Assembly: GCA_907164885.2 (NCBI GenBank)
Contig: OU015496.1
Span: forward strand, 178,276-242,275
Direction: 5' to 3'
Length of the DNA: 64,000 nt
Source of the DNA: Dolomedes plantarius
Lineage: Eukaryota; Arthropoda; Arachnida; Araneae; Dolomedidae
Shown in pieces: positions 1 to 11,786 of the stretch (the stretch's first letter is position 1; every line of letters begins with the position of its first letter). The notes beneath the pieces are model-generated. The model was not told where the DNA came from, ran no database searches, and saw only the letters and a program-made list of their open reading frames with translations. A program made the position numbers and the translations under genes.

Positions 1-8
1 ATAGTATA

Positions 9-691
9 CTAGCTGAAAACCCGCGCTTTGCTACGGAGTACATTGAAATTAAATACAACGGTCAATGTATGCAATTAATTCCAAAAAAAAACAAATATAT
101 ATATATATTTATAATAAATACGACGATCAATGTATACAATTCATGTAAAAAAAAACATACTTATAAAAAATCTTAAGGGATATTTTTATAGACAAAATAA
201 AGTCCAATCGTCTGCCGCATTAGCAAGAAAAAAATATTATTTTCTCTATTTTTTTTTTGCACGTGACGATAAATTTATTTAAAGTACCAGAAAAAGAAAT
301 CACGTGATCGGCATTTAATAAATTAAATTCTAAAAATTAATCTTTAAAAATTCACCAAAAATCAGGAAATGGAGGCAAAAATTCGAAAAAAATTTCATTT
401 TGAAGGAATTTTTTTGATCTTTCTCGTGATATAAATTTTATAACCCTCAATGTATTATTTTAAATGCAAACGTAAAAAAAGTTTAAAAAACAGCTTAAAA
501 ATTTAATTAAAAAAAAATCTAAGAAGAATTTTTCAAAAATCTTTCTTAGTGCACCCCTACACCACAAGAAGAATCGCCATGCAAAATGTCAGCCCTTTAG
601 GTCCAGCGGTTTCGTCTGTGCGTTGTATGTCAGTCAGTCAGTGAATGAATGAATGAATGAGTCAGTTACGGAACTGTTTTATATATATAGA
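9..691 (-). mobile_element. Helitron family A, non-autonomous, complete copy
   Basis: Read on the minus strand the element begins TCTATATATATAAAAC and ends GCGGGTTTTCAGCTAG, with A before the TC and T after the CTAG, as expected for a Helitron inserted between A and T. A short imperfect hairpin around GCGAAGCGC lies just before the CTAG. Near the 5' end is a variable GACT/ATTC tetranucleotide tract. No Rep/helicase coding is present, so it needs trans-acting help. The flanks (1-8 and 692 onward) join into a sequence also found at 57429, giving an empty site. Nine other full or partial copies of this family occur in the window. Confidence 0.85.
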
Positions 692-1144
692 TTAAAATAA
701 TGTATATTTTCTGTAAATAAAATATTCAAAATAGGATATTTTGACAGAAAACTTGTATATTCTTAAGTATTTCTAATTTTTAGATGCCATAACAGAACAA
801 CTGATTTTGTGGAATTCCGAGATTTTCATCATATTAGTTTTACAGTAGCATATTCTTATAGTACACATTGGAATGAAAGAAAAACAATTTTTAATTGACC
901 GAGCTTAGTTAAAATAAGCAAATCACACTTATTTAGAAAAATATTAATTTCTGTCTATAAAGGCAAAACGTTATTTTGAAAAAAATATTCATGCTTTTCA
1001 AAAGTCCATAGTAATCACACATGGTTTCCATTACTTATTTCACTGACACATTGAACTGTTTTATTGTTTCAAATTTTGGCATTATCTTTTGAGAATGTAT
1101 TTTTGTTTATATCAATGCATCTCTTGCAGAAGTACCACGAACGG
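692..1144 (-). mobile_element. Fragment of long-TIR DNA transposon (family L), terminal part
   Basis: This stretch is closely similar to 56060-56520 and to 57430-57740. It holds the inverted terminal region and, at its right end (about 1080-1144), the last codons of the family's putative protein on the minus strand (the SVR..SARDALIK segment seen at 56386-56628). The Helitron at 9-691 is inserted in it. At 1144 the similarity stops abruptly where a Tc1-like coding sequence starts, so the rest of the element has been replaced or deleted. Confidence 0.7.
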
Positions 1145-1943
1145 ACATGTAGCACTCGGTCTACATGCTCGCAGGCCTATCAGATGTGTTCCACTCACGG
1201 TAACTCACTGTCGGCAGCGATTAGCCTGGAGTAGAGAACATGCAATGTGGACATCGTCACAGTGGGCATGAGTGATGCTATCCGACGAGTCCAGGTTCAC
1301 CTTGCAGTCTGATTCACGTCGGACTTTCATATGAAGAACGCCAGCTACCCGTTACCACCAAGACAACATCACTGAACGACACCGTTACGGTGGTGCAGGA
1401 TTGCTCGTTCGGGGTGGAATTATACTAGGCTCCAGAACAGATTTGCATGTTCAAATCGGAACCATGAACGGCTTCATTTATCGGGACATAATTCTGGAAC
1501 ACCATGTACGTTTGTTTAGGGGTGCCAATGGCGCAGAATTTGTGTTTATGGAAGACAACGCTCGTCATCACCGAGCAAACATCGTAAACGAATGCCTTCA
1601 ATCTGACGATATCACCCGTATGTAATGGCCAGCATTCTCACCTGAATTGAATCCAATAGAGCCTGTGTGGAACATGCTTGTCCGACGAGTTGCAGCCCGT
1701 CAACCACCTCCTACATGTGTACCGGAACTTGGGAGAACATTGTTTGTTGAGTGGAGTAATCTTCCCCAAGATCAGCTCGATAATTTGATACTCAGCTCAG
1801 CATGCCTAGGCGTTGTACTGACTGTATTTCATCGCATGGGAGACATACAATTTATTAACCATCATACCTACCATGTAATATTAAGTTTTTGTAAAGGAGA
1901 TATTTTTTACAATTGCTCCAGGGAGCAAAAATCGAAGTTTTAA
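1145..1943 (+). pseudogene. Tc1-like DD34E transposase, C-terminal two thirds, three in-frame stops
   Basis: One uninterrupted reading frame encodes most of the catalytic domain of a Tc1-type DDE transposase, which cuts and pastes its own element at TA dinucleotides. The part upstream of the catalytic core resembles the usual RPxRxxPLTxTHRRQRL stretch. The catalytic triad is visible: D in LSDESRF, D in FMEDNARHH and E in LNPIEPVW. There are 34 positions between the last two, counting one stop, which is DD34E spacing. In-frame stops lie at 1269 (TGA), 1332 (TGA) and 1623 (TAA). The N-terminal DNA-binding region is absent because the frame begins at the junction with the family L fragment. It is a dead copy and no terminal repeats were identified. 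Confidence 0.8.
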
Positions 1944-2082
1944 TGAATGGCATCATACATACACCATCTTTTTTGTTATTTATCTTTTGTTTAATAAATG
2001 GGCTTTATGAATAAGTCACGTTTGTTTTGTTTCGGAACCTTTATTTGCCGGAGCTGGCATTATTCTTAATTTATGGATATGA

Positions 2083-2118
<36 letters not shown>

Positions 2119-2700
2119 GTGTAAACTTAAGTTAAAAAATTAAGGTTTTTAAATGACATGGAATTCAAAGGGAAAATTTTGAAAAAAGTTATCATTTTTT
2201 AAATAAATAAAAAAAAACAGGCATTATTCTGCCAAAAAATCTTTATCTTGAATTTTAAGGGTCTTCAATGCAGTAAAAGGAATATTCATGATTCTCATTC
2301 TGTATATTGCGTTAGAAACTTAAAATTAAGAATTTCGAAGTTGAAAGTCCCTTATTCTCTTAAGTTATTTGTATTTTATAGCATAAAAAAGATCAAATGT
2401 ACGCTTTCCAATAAAATTTTTTTTAACTCTTAAATTAAGCGAGGACATTTAACGTTAAAATTTTTAACTTTTTTGTCTATCATATGAAAAAAAAAAGAAA
2501 AATTGGAATAAATTTCAGTTTATAGATGAGATTTCTGTTTTGTTTACATGTTTTGAGAAGGTCCTATTATTTTCTATAGTGTTTGACGATGAAATGTTTG
2601 CAGATCACTTTTAATGTATGAATAACACAAACGATGATAGCCACATTCACTGTTTAGTGACAACCCAAAAATAATTTTGGAATGTTTATGCATTAATATG

Positions 2701-2763
<63 letters not shown>

Positions 2764-3844
2764 CAATTATTTTTCGTACGTTATCTATAGCTTGCAAATA
2801 TCAAACTAGCATTTTATTTATACAAGAATGCAATGGGTATTTCCAACGGAAATGAAAATACTTGGTAGGGTTGAACACAAAGTTTGAAACATTCCATCAG
2901 TGCTTGAGCAAACTTCAAGGAGAAGTGCAAAAGTTACAATTTCCGTGGAGGGAAGGGGCAACTAAAATTAAACAACTGCTCTTTAAACAAACAAAGACAG
3001 CTTGCTCCAGCATGACACCGGAGAGAAGCGATACATTAGTTCTGCAGGAAAGCCATGAAAGTGCAATTCTTCCAGTTTATTGACGAGGTTGCTATGTTTC
3101 CTGTAATTCTTCCCAAAGCAGTTTTGATTTAAACTCGTTCGCTAAACGAATTGCATTTTAAGAATTAATATTTGTCCCTAAAAGAACTCTCTTCGCGGAA
3201 TTTAACTCAGTCAATGTTAAATCATCGTTTATTCTATTTCTTTTAAATTTCACAGAAGTTTGTAGTCCATTTAGCATTAATGAAATAATGTTTACAGCCT
3301 CGTAAATTTCTGCAAGTGAATTCCGTGAAACAAAGTTATTATGTATTTTACCTAAAAGGCTGTTGAGCGAAATAGAAGTCAGAGCTGGAAATTTATGAGG
3401 AAAATATTTAATAAAACACGCTTGGACGTACTGAGACGAATTTTAATACGAAAAGTTAAAATATATTGTAACGATAACGATAAGTACAAAATTGAAACAA
3501 TAATAAGTTCTGAAAACGTAAAAATAAGTATTAACAAACGTAAAAATGGTAATTGCAAATGTGGATGAAGTCCTCGAGTTACGCGAATTCGTAGATATGC
3601 AGTTCAAATTACTATTATTATTATTATTTTTTTTTGAGGGGGGGAGGGGCGGTACGAAGGAGTGACAACCCCTCACGTGTATTTGGCACCAGTAGTGACG
3701 TCAGTTGACAGTGAACGGTCGTGGGTTTTGCATGCAGTTCTCGAGTTAACTTTCGATACAAATTACAACATAAAACCCGTAAACAACATGTTCGAAAAAA
3801 AGGTAAAAATGAACAGAACATAACCATATGAAAAAAAGGGACGC
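1944..3844. other. Unassigned AT-rich stretch with two AT microsatellites
   Basis: The first part may be the 3' flank of the Tc1-like element. AT tracts lie near 2083-2115 and 2701-2760. A 73-codon frame at 2862-3083 has no recognisable motif. Nothing else is supportable. Confidence 0.5.
2701..2760. repeat. (AT)n microsatellite
   Basis: About 60 bp of uninterrupted alternating A and T. Confidence 0.95.
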
Positions 3845-4231
3845 GTAATTACTAAGAAAACTAAATTTGAAATTATTAAACCGCATGAAAAAGGTAATAA
3901 GATTGTAGACATTGCGTCTGTATACGGTATGAACGAATCGACCGTTAGAACTGTGATAAAGGATACAGATCGCATTATGCAACAGGTGAAGAATTCTCTT
4001 CCTATGCAATCGACGATAATTTCGAAGAAAAGAGGTGTTTTAATAGGACTGGAGATCTCCAACTCAAACGCATACCAATAAGTCTTGCACTGATACAAGC
4101 AAAAGCGTTAAATATATTTCAAGATTTAAAGCACAAACTCAGTGATGATATCCATAATTGTAAATGGCGAATTACGCGCTTTCTACCTACGTGGAATGTT
4201 CTTGAACGAAATAATCGCGTAAGTCGAGGAC

Positions 4232-4233
<2 letters not shown>
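3845..4233 (+). pseudogene. Tigger/pogo-type transposase, N-terminal fragment
   Basis: The translated frame contains KTKFEIIKPHEKGNKIVDIA followed by a helix-turn-helix segment YGMNESTVRTVIKDTDRIM and then SLPMQSTIISKKR. This is the CENP-B-like DNA-binding region typical of Tigger transposases. The first frame stops at a TAA near 4079. After a frameshift the similarity continues (ISLALIQAKALNIFQDLK, then LSDD), the start of the second CENP-B-type domain. It ends in the AT tract at 4234. The DDE catalytic domain and the terminal repeats are missing. The frames on the opposite strand of this interval are shadows of it. Family assignment is from recalled motifs. Confidence 0.7.

Positions 4234-4294
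<61 letters not shown>
4234..4294. repeat. (AT)n microsatellite
   Basis: A 61-bp pure AT tract that truncates the Tigger-like fragment on its left. Confidence 0.95.
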
Positions 4295-4297
<3 letters not shown>

Positions 4298-4736
4298 ATG
4301 GCAAGCAAGAGGAATGCAGCAAGAGGAAGTACAGGAGTCCGTCCTAATTTTGGACGTCAACATTTATATAAACTTCAATCCATCACGTGACAAAAGGGTG
4401 TGTCTTAATAGCTGATTGGTTTAAAGTTGTTGTTGATGTGCAGAACTGATTTAAATTTGTAGTGACGCCGCGCCGCGTCCCTTTTTGTAAAAAAGACAGC
4501 CATCTTTAATGATATTGCCTGGGGTGACCAAAGATTGTAACAATGGGATTTTTACATAAGTTTTACAGGGACGACCATATTGGAATTTGGAATTATTTTT
4601 CGGAATTTAACACGAATGCCCAAAGGGAATTAAATAACTTAAGAGATTAAAAAGGGGTATGTAATTTTGAATACTAAATTGAAGAATTAATAGTTTTTAA
4701 ATGTTAAGAGTGTTGAATTAAGAAATTACTAGTTTT

Positions 4737-4741
<5 letters not shown>
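4295..4741. other. Unassigned stretch
   Basis: No coding, RNA or repeat signal recognised. A short CG-rich patch near 4465-4480 is the only compositional change. Confidence 0.4.
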
Positions 4742-4802
<61 letters not shown>

Positions 4803-4814
4803 TTATTTATTTAT
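4742..4814. repeat. (AT)n followed by (TTTA)n
   Basis: About 56 bp of AT, then four TTTA units. Confidence 0.9.
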
Positions 4815-4825
4815 TGTTATTATAA

Positions 4826-5410
4826 GGTAAGTATCTCAAATATCGCCTACCCTAAATTTTTTCGACATTTCATCCAATTTTTAGTTTCTGATTAGGCTGG
4901 AAACTCAAAGAACATCTATAAGAACTATTTCCTTTGGGTATTCCGAGTTCAACCAGCTCCCAAACCAGTGCCAGTTGAAGTTATGTAGCTGAATTGGAAA
5001 AATTGAAATTTCCAGTGGACTCCAGAGCGGTTCCTAATACCGCCTACCTCTGTTCCTCTTACCGCCTACCGGGCGAAATCAGGAGCACCTGTTAAAAGTC
5101 GTTGCTAGCAAAGCCTCTGCTTAATGCACTTTCAAATGGTATAAGCAAAATTAGAGTTTGGATGTACCTACCTGGTCATTCACTGCATTCTGATTCTTTG
5201 GAGCCAAAGTTTACGAAGACAACAGCCAACACAACTTCTGGCGCCATATAGTTTCTGTTGTCAGTGATAAGAGCGTTGGCGCTAACGTCGCTGTTAGTAC
5301 AAAGCCAGAACTAAGAAGTGACTGCATTTTCTCATACATAGCGCGAATCATACTTTAGAAAAACGAGTAGGCGATATTAGGCACAGGGGCGATATCTGGG
5401 ACACTAACCC
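4826..5410. mobile_element. Candidate MITE with imperfect inverted ends
   Basis: The left end (GTATCTCAAATATCGCCTAC) and the reverse complement of the right end (GTGTCCCAGATATCGCCCCT) resemble each other. Motifs CCGCCTACC and GGCGATAT recur inside. No coding. The ends are imperfect and no clear TSD was seen, so this is tentative. Confidence 0.3.
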
Positions 5411-5431
5411 TAATGATTATTATTATTATTA

Positions 5432-6387
5432 CTAGAAGGTAACCCGTCATTTTGACGTTATAATACTAATAATGACGTAATAATGGAAAAAGTATATGAA
5501 AGTTAAAAAATATCCCGAATTATCTAACAATATTGCATTTATTGTTAGATAATTCGGGGTGCAATATTGCACCTTGTAAAAACAATCCTTTCATTATTTT
5601 TTATTTATTTAGTTTTTTATGCGATTGAAGTAGTAGACTGCCATCCAAACCCGTCATTTTGACGTCATAATACTAATAATGACGTCATAATGGAAAAAGT
5701 ATATGAAAGTTAAAAAATATCCCGAATTATCTAACAATATTGCATTTATTGTTAGATAATTCGGGGGTGCAATATTGCACCTTGTAAAAGCAAACCCTTT
5801 CATTATTTTTTATTTATTTAGTTTTTCATGCGATTGGAGTAGTAGACTGCCATCCAACCCGACATTTTGACGTCATAATACGAATCATGACGTCATAATG
5901 GAAAAAGTATATGAAAGTTAAAAAATATCCCGAATTATCTAACAATATTGCATTTAATCCACACCCTGTAAAAGCAAACCCTTTCATTATTTTTTATTTA
6001 TTTAGTTTCTCATGCGTTTGGAGTAGTAGACTGCCATCCAGTTTTTTACAGCTCACAACGCGATATGAATACTTGAGCTACTTGATTCATTCACATTCAA
6101 GTTTGTTTACTTTCAGAATTCATCGCAAAAGTAAACAGATTTTTAAAAACTGTTAAATATACAGATAAAAACATCCAACTTTTAGTAGTACTGAATGTTT
6201 TATAGAAAAATAGGCTGAAAAAACGTGATTTGATGGAGAAGAGATTAGTTTTTAGGTAAGGAAAAATTCTGATCCACATCTGAAATTGAAATTAAGCCTA
6301 ACCGGCTGTTTGTTTACCGAAGGCTTCAATTGAAAGATGAGTACAGCCCGGAAGTGTCATACAGAGAGAACGGCTATTATATATAGA
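5432..6387 (-). mobile_element. Helitron family B, with triplicated 3' segment
   Basis: On the minus strand the element ends with hairpin GTCAAAATGAC followed by GGGTTACCTTCTAG and a T, and begins TCTATATATAATAGCC at about 6387. The 3' terminal segment of roughly 210 bp (CCCGTCATTTTGACGT, then the inverted motif CCCGAATTATCTAACAAT, then a conserved tail) is repeated at about 5445, 5650 and 5860, a local tandem triplication absent from the two other copies (26839-27363 and 61544-62082). An 81-codon frame at 5911-6156 is repeated in those copies only because the DNA is shared, and it is not a gene. Confidence 0.7.
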
Positions 6388-6442
6388 ATTATTACACAAA
6401 TAAGAAAAATTACATCGAAAGATTCAAAATGTATTTCATATT

Positions 6443-6784
6443 TTAAATATTCCCCAACAATTTATGTAAATTATATTTTAAACTGTATGGTATAACTGTA
6501 AGCATATCACAGTGTTTTAAACGAAAATGAGTGAAATTTAGTTTAGACGGATTTATTCTAGTGGTATTCGACGAACACGTCGAATGAAACATAAAAAAAT
6601 TTATTAGTTTGAAGCTAATAAATTTTTTTTGAATTAATTTGTCATATTCTTCAGTACTCATTTCGGACTTGAGGCAGAGCATGTCCTGCAGATATAATGC
6701 AAGCTTTAGCGTACAAAAATGACCGTCTGTATGAAAAATTGAAACCATTTGAGAACGCAAGGTAGGTTTTTTTTTTTCAATCAC
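6443..6784 (-). pseudogene. Possible repeat-protein fragment, unassigned
   Basis: A 113-codon open frame containing LALYLQDMLCLKSEMSTEEY followed by a lysine- and phenylalanine-rich segment. The composition looks protein-like, and I have a vague recollection of similar segments in multicopy arthropod proteins of unknown function, but no domain can be named. No terminal repeats or partner genes are visible around it. It may be a decayed mobile-element protein, or chance. Confidence 0.25.
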
Positions 6785-7295
6785 CCGATCGTTCTGCGCA
6801 AATATATTCTTCCATAAGGGTTGCCATTTGAAAGTACAGTAGAGTTCCGATAGTCCAAACTTCGGTAATCCGAAAGTTCGCTTAATCCGAAACGAAAAGT
6901 CAAAAAGAACTAAGTTTTCAATAAAGCCACAGTGATACTAAGTAATATAAAATATATTTCTGAAAATTACAAGAAAATTCAAAGTTAGACAGTGCAATGA
7001 ACTAATTATTACTGAGATTCATTGGTTTGAAAAATCTGTTAAATTTTTTTTTCCGAAGAGAAGAATACCTCTCCCTTGAAGCCAAATTACGCTAAAATTA
7101 CGCTAAGAAAAATGGTGTCCACTGGGTCGAGCGTGGAGTGTTGCTCTATGTAGCGTAGCTCTACATCAAATGAGTGGGATACCCTCTGATTCACTTTCAC
7201 TCTCGTCTCAGACGTTGACAGGTTCTTTCGAAACCATTTCAACAATCTGGTGATCAAGCCGTATCTTTTATAAGTACTAGGCTCGCTACTCTCGC

Positions 7296-7302
<7 letters not shown>

Positions 7303-7338
<36 letters not shown>

Positions 7339-7413
7339 ATATATATATATATGTATATATATATATGTATATATATATATGTATATATATATGTATATAT
7401 ATATATATATATA
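7303..7413. repeat. (AT)n microsatellite with interspersed GTATAT
   Basis: Alternating AT broken periodically by single G bases. Confidence 0.9.
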
Positions 7414-7414
7414 T

Positions 7415-8246
<832 letters not shown>

Positions 8247-8539
8247 TATCTAAAATCCAACTGTCGAGCACTGTGACGTATTGCTAGAACACCTTACACT
8301 CTACTGTACTGTACTAGGCAGCGGTCCGCTCTTTTGTCACACATTTGGTGCCGAGATTTGGCTATTTTTAGACAGACCTTATAAAATAAACTGTGTGATC
8401 ACTCGTAATATGTAATATTTATGTAATCACACCTTATTGTGTAATTTAATTTTATTTTAAGGAATCTTTCGCTTAATCCGAAAAATTCGTTAATCCGAAA
8501 AGGGTCTGGTCCCAATCAATTCGGATTATCGGGAGTCTA

Positions 8540-8542
<3 letters not shown>

Positions 8543-8588
<46 letters not shown>

Positions 8589-9041
8589 ATGAAAGAGAAA
8601 ACCAGTAATAGCTCTAAAGCTACTTGCAGCGAGGAACAAACAAGTAAATAAAAGTATAAATAAGGTTTTTGACAGCATTTCTTCATCAGCGGTGTCAATG
8701 CTGTCTAAAAACCAATGGATTGTTTCTGATGAGTATGATCTATTAAATAAACACACTCAGACGCCGTACAATCCATTATTAACAGAAGAATTGATTAATA
8801 AATGAATCAAGTTTGATTAAAAGTTCTTAACCAAAGAACACCAAGCCTGGCGCTAGTCAGAGTGGAAGTTAAGAACTTGTAACCGCAAGATGACTGACGT
8901 CATAAAACTTGCAACCAATGAGGTAGTGGATTCCCAGTAACAGACTTACTTAGGTTACCGTATTTTAAGACTAATATCCTTTAAGTATTATTTGGTTTTT
9001 ATTATATATATATATATATTATTTGGTTTATTATATATATA
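8543..9041. other. AT tract (8543-8587) and unassigned sequence
   Basis: An AT microsatellite adjoins the pogo-type right end. The remainder shows no recognisable gene. Confidence 0.5.
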
Positions 9042-10296
9042 CCGGGTGGCCATAATTAAACTGACAGTGCTCACAGTGTTCTGTAGCGCGATCTATTTGC
9101 GAGAATGACGCCACATTTTGTAGGAAGATTAAACAAGACGGGGGACGAAGGATTCCGCGAAAAAATAAATTAGTTCCAAAAGTCACCGCTAGGGGAATAT
9201 TTGGCGCTGTGTAATAGAAAATAGAGTGTCAACAAATGCAAATTTATACGGAATAAAATTACCTTTTATTATGCACATTTTCTTATTTAGTTCAAGTGAA
9301 TATGGCAACACTTTTTAAAAAGCGTAAAATCTACATAAACACCTATAAAGTTTCGTGATCTGCAATATCACGTACGCTGAGCAGAAAGAAGTTCTTTATT
9401 CAAATTTCACGTTACATCCATTGGCACAGTGCCAGCTGCTTGGGTTTTAAAAGGCAATGTGTTACGTTTCGAATCAATCGGATTGAAAGTTTATGTGCAA
9501 TGTCTCCTTCTTTAGTCGAGCGTGCGTTACTGGTCAAATTCTTTTACCTCAACCAGTGCAACGCGTCAGCCGCTCTTCGTGCTTTTAGAACGCACAAAAA
9601 AAATGCGTAAAGGTAATGGTCCTGTGTCAGTTAATGGGCTAAAAGCAATGGTTGCGACGTTTGAGAAAACAGGTTCTCTGAAGGTTCAGTCAGGCAGAGG
9701 ACGAAAACCTGTACCACAGGATACAATCGAAGCAGTTGCCACGGCGATTGTCGACAGAGGACCAGACAATATTGCTGCCACCTCTAGCGCTCGTGGATTA
9801 GCTCGGAATATGGATATGCCTTACAGTACGGTATGGAAAATCTTACGAAAGATTATCAACTTCTATCCGTACAAGATCAGCCGTGTACAGGAGTTACTGT
9901 ACCCCGACCATGATAAGCGATTGACTTTTGCTCTCACCTCTCTTGCCAGAATGGAGGTGGATGATGCTTGGCCGTGGAAAATCTTATGGGGAGAATCTTA
10001 TGGGGATTTTACTTCTTTTTTAAAAGTGTTGCCATATTGCACTTGAACTAAATAAGAAAATGTGCATAATAAAAGGTAATTTTATTCCGTATAAATTTGC
10101 ATTTGTTGACACTCTATTTTCTATTACACAGCGCCAAATATTCCCCTAGCGGTGACTTTTGGAACTAATTTATTTTTTCGCGGAATCCTTCGTCCCCCGT
10201 CTTGTTTAATCTTCCTACAAAATGTGACGTCATTCTCGCAAATAGATCGCGCTACAGAACACTGTGAGCACTGTCAGGTTAATTATGGCCACCCGG
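9042..10296 (+). mobile_element. Tc1/mariner-superfamily deletion derivative with about 280-bp TIRs
   Basis: The element runs from CCGGGTGGCCATAATTAA to its inverted copy TTAATTATGGCCACCCGG, flanked by TA (9040-9041, 10297-10298). The left arm (9042-9322) and right arm (10015-10296) are almost perfect inverted repeats. Between them lies only the N-terminal half of a transposase. The catalytic half is deleted right up to the right arm, so the copy is non-autonomous. High arm identity suggests a fairly young insertion. Confidence 0.85.
9500..9993 (+). pseudogene. Tc1/mariner-superfamily transposase, N-terminal half with frameshift
   Basis: From an ATG at 9500 the frame reads MSPSLVERALLVKFFYLNQC, typical of the first helix-turn-helix. 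At an eight-A run (9596-9603) the frame must shift by one to continue as GPVSVNGLKAMVATFEKTGS, then SGRGRKP and a second DNA-binding segment ending DMPYSTVWKILRK. The similarity runs on through YPYKI and ARMEVDDAWPWKILW, which is where the first catalytic Asp region would begin. The coding then runs into the right TIR, so no DDE/D triad remains. The family, known from many arthropod genomes, is assigned from recalled motifs. The shift may be mutation or an assembly error in the homopolymer. Confidence 0.75.
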
Positions 10297-10298
10297 TA

Positions 10299-10340
10299 TA
10301 TATATATATATATATATATTATTTGTTTTTTATTATATAC

Positions 10341-10385
<45 letters not shown>

Positions 10386-10510
10386 CAATAATAATTATTA
10401 TGCATCTTGTGTTTTGCTGCAGTTGGCCCATTCTCTTTCAACTGATTCAAAGTCTTCCTCATTTTTATTTCGATGGCTCGTATATGAGTGTTTACGTTTA
10501 TGGTTTCTAG
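10299..10510. repeat. AT microsatellites and unassigned sequence
   Basis: Two AT tracts lie around 10299-10316 and 10343-10380. The rest has no recognised content. Confidence 0.7.
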
Positions 10511-10826
10511 CTATAGTGGTTCAGTAGCAAAATCTCTAAACAACTCATAGTGATTAGTGCGCTCAAAATCAGATATCTCCATGCCGCCAAAAATTATATT
10601 TTCTAAAGATGTAAATAAATGAACTAAGACTGTTCTAGTGTATGCATGGCCAGGAAAAACTTTTTCTACTGACGTAGACCCATGCATCAATATTAATTTT
10701 AACCCACTTCCAGCCGTTATGTACTCAATGCAGCTTAAACACGACATTAAAAGATAGAATCCACCAAGCTTCAAAATACAACCTGATAACAATGGGTTGG
10801 GTGTTGCTGCAACGATTACTCGAGCT
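10511..10826 (-). pseudogene. Fragment of a multicopy invertebrate protein of unknown function
   Basis: The frame contains PNPLLSGCILKLGGFYLLMS, a segment ending YITAGSGLKLIL, and later GHAYTRTVLVHLF and MEISDFERTNHYELF. The pattern GGFxLLMSxLxxIxxIxxGSGLK with GHAYxRAxRxHL recalls a dispersed repetitive protein family seen in invertebrate genomes; I cannot name a domain or function. The frame is interrupted on its N-terminal side at 10827 by a TTAA MITE, beyond which it does not resume (a SINE follows). About 105 codons remain and the C-terminal stop is present. It is probably a relic of a mobile or amplified gene. Confidence 0.4.
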
Positions 10827-11587
10827 TTAAGGGGACTCACGACTCTTAAGTCGAGGAAATAAGGGATATTTTCATACTTTTTGACTCTGTAACTATTTAA
10901 ATTTACTCCAAATTTTTCCAAATTTTATGTATATGATAAATTGATATATTTCTTTTAATAAACAAATTTTCAACTCTCCAAATAATTTTAAATATTTTTT
11001 TTAAAAAATGCTTTACATATACCTTGTTTTTTAAGCATTTTTATTGTATACTGGCTTGCGCGCAGAACTGTGAAATTAATTTTACACTAAAATGTATAAT
11101 TCCCGTTTTATATTTAAAATAAATAATTCAAAATACAATTGAACATAAAACATTCACCATTAAAATTATTTTTCAATTTTTTTTAAAACTGCTCAAAATA
11201 TACTTAAAATTTCCTTAAATTTTTGCATTAATTTATCCCTGAAAAAAATAACAAAATGTGCAGTGATTGCAATAATTCTAGTTCAGACGCAATAAAATAA
11301 CATGATTGTGCAGTGATAAAAATTTCACGGAATTTTGTTTCATACTTTTTGAGATATCAGTTGCGGAATGATGTAAAATTACATTTTGAGAAAAATGGGT
11401 TTAAAATTTTTCTTACCATAAACTTGATCAGTAATTAAATATTTAGAATATCAATATGTCCGGAACGAAGCGGAATATTTTCATGCGGTTTACTTTATTT
11501 TGTTCAGAAATGATCAGGCTTTAACATATATTTTTTTTTTCAAAAAATCGAATGTTTTAAAGATTTAAGGGTAGTGAGTTCCCTTAA
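10827..11587. mobile_element. TTAA MITE, family 1, copy 1
   Basis: The left end is TTAAGGGGACTCACGACTCT and the right end, reverse complemented, reads TTAAGGGAACTCACTACCCT, both bounded by TTAA. TTAA target duplication is characteristic of piggyBac and Kolobok elements; no transposase is present to decide between them. A second copy at 25863-26624 is similar throughout in the same orientation. Confidence 0.8.
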
Positions 11588-11616
11588 TATGCAGTGGTTT
11601 GACAAACGTTTGGGTT

Positions 11617-11786
11617 TGGTTTGGAGCGCTACGGTCAACTTTTTGCTACACGAGGGCGAATTAGACCGGGACCTACAGTTTAAAGCCGATTCCGAACGGC
11701 TACAAACATCCATGCCAACAGTGGGACTCGAACCCACAGGATTTGAACCTAACGCCAGTGCCTAGCCATTTGGCCATCCTCTGGCC
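11617..11786 (-). mobile_element. tRNA-derived SINE, family 1
   Basis: On the minus strand a tRNA-like head (11711-11786) carries an A-box-like GGCCAAATGGCTAGGCAC and a B-box GGGTTCGAGTCCC, followed by a body (TTTGTAGCCGTTCGGAATCG, then AGTTGACCGTAGCGCTCC). The same head-body order occurs at 20399-20566. The head lacks paired acceptor arms, so it is not a tRNA gene. Confidence 0.75.

Noticed and set aside
2862..3083. 73-codon frame
   Set aside because: No motif, no conservation evidence, length within chance expectation.
3443..4098. Overlapping minus-strand frames of up to 111 codons
   Set aside because: The right-hand part is antisense to the Tigger-like fragment, and the rest is hydrophobic low-complexity sequence without motifs.
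5911..6156. 81-codon frame nearly identical to one at 27074-27319
   Set aside because: Conserved only because it lies in Helitron family B DNA; other copies do not keep it open and it has no protein motif.
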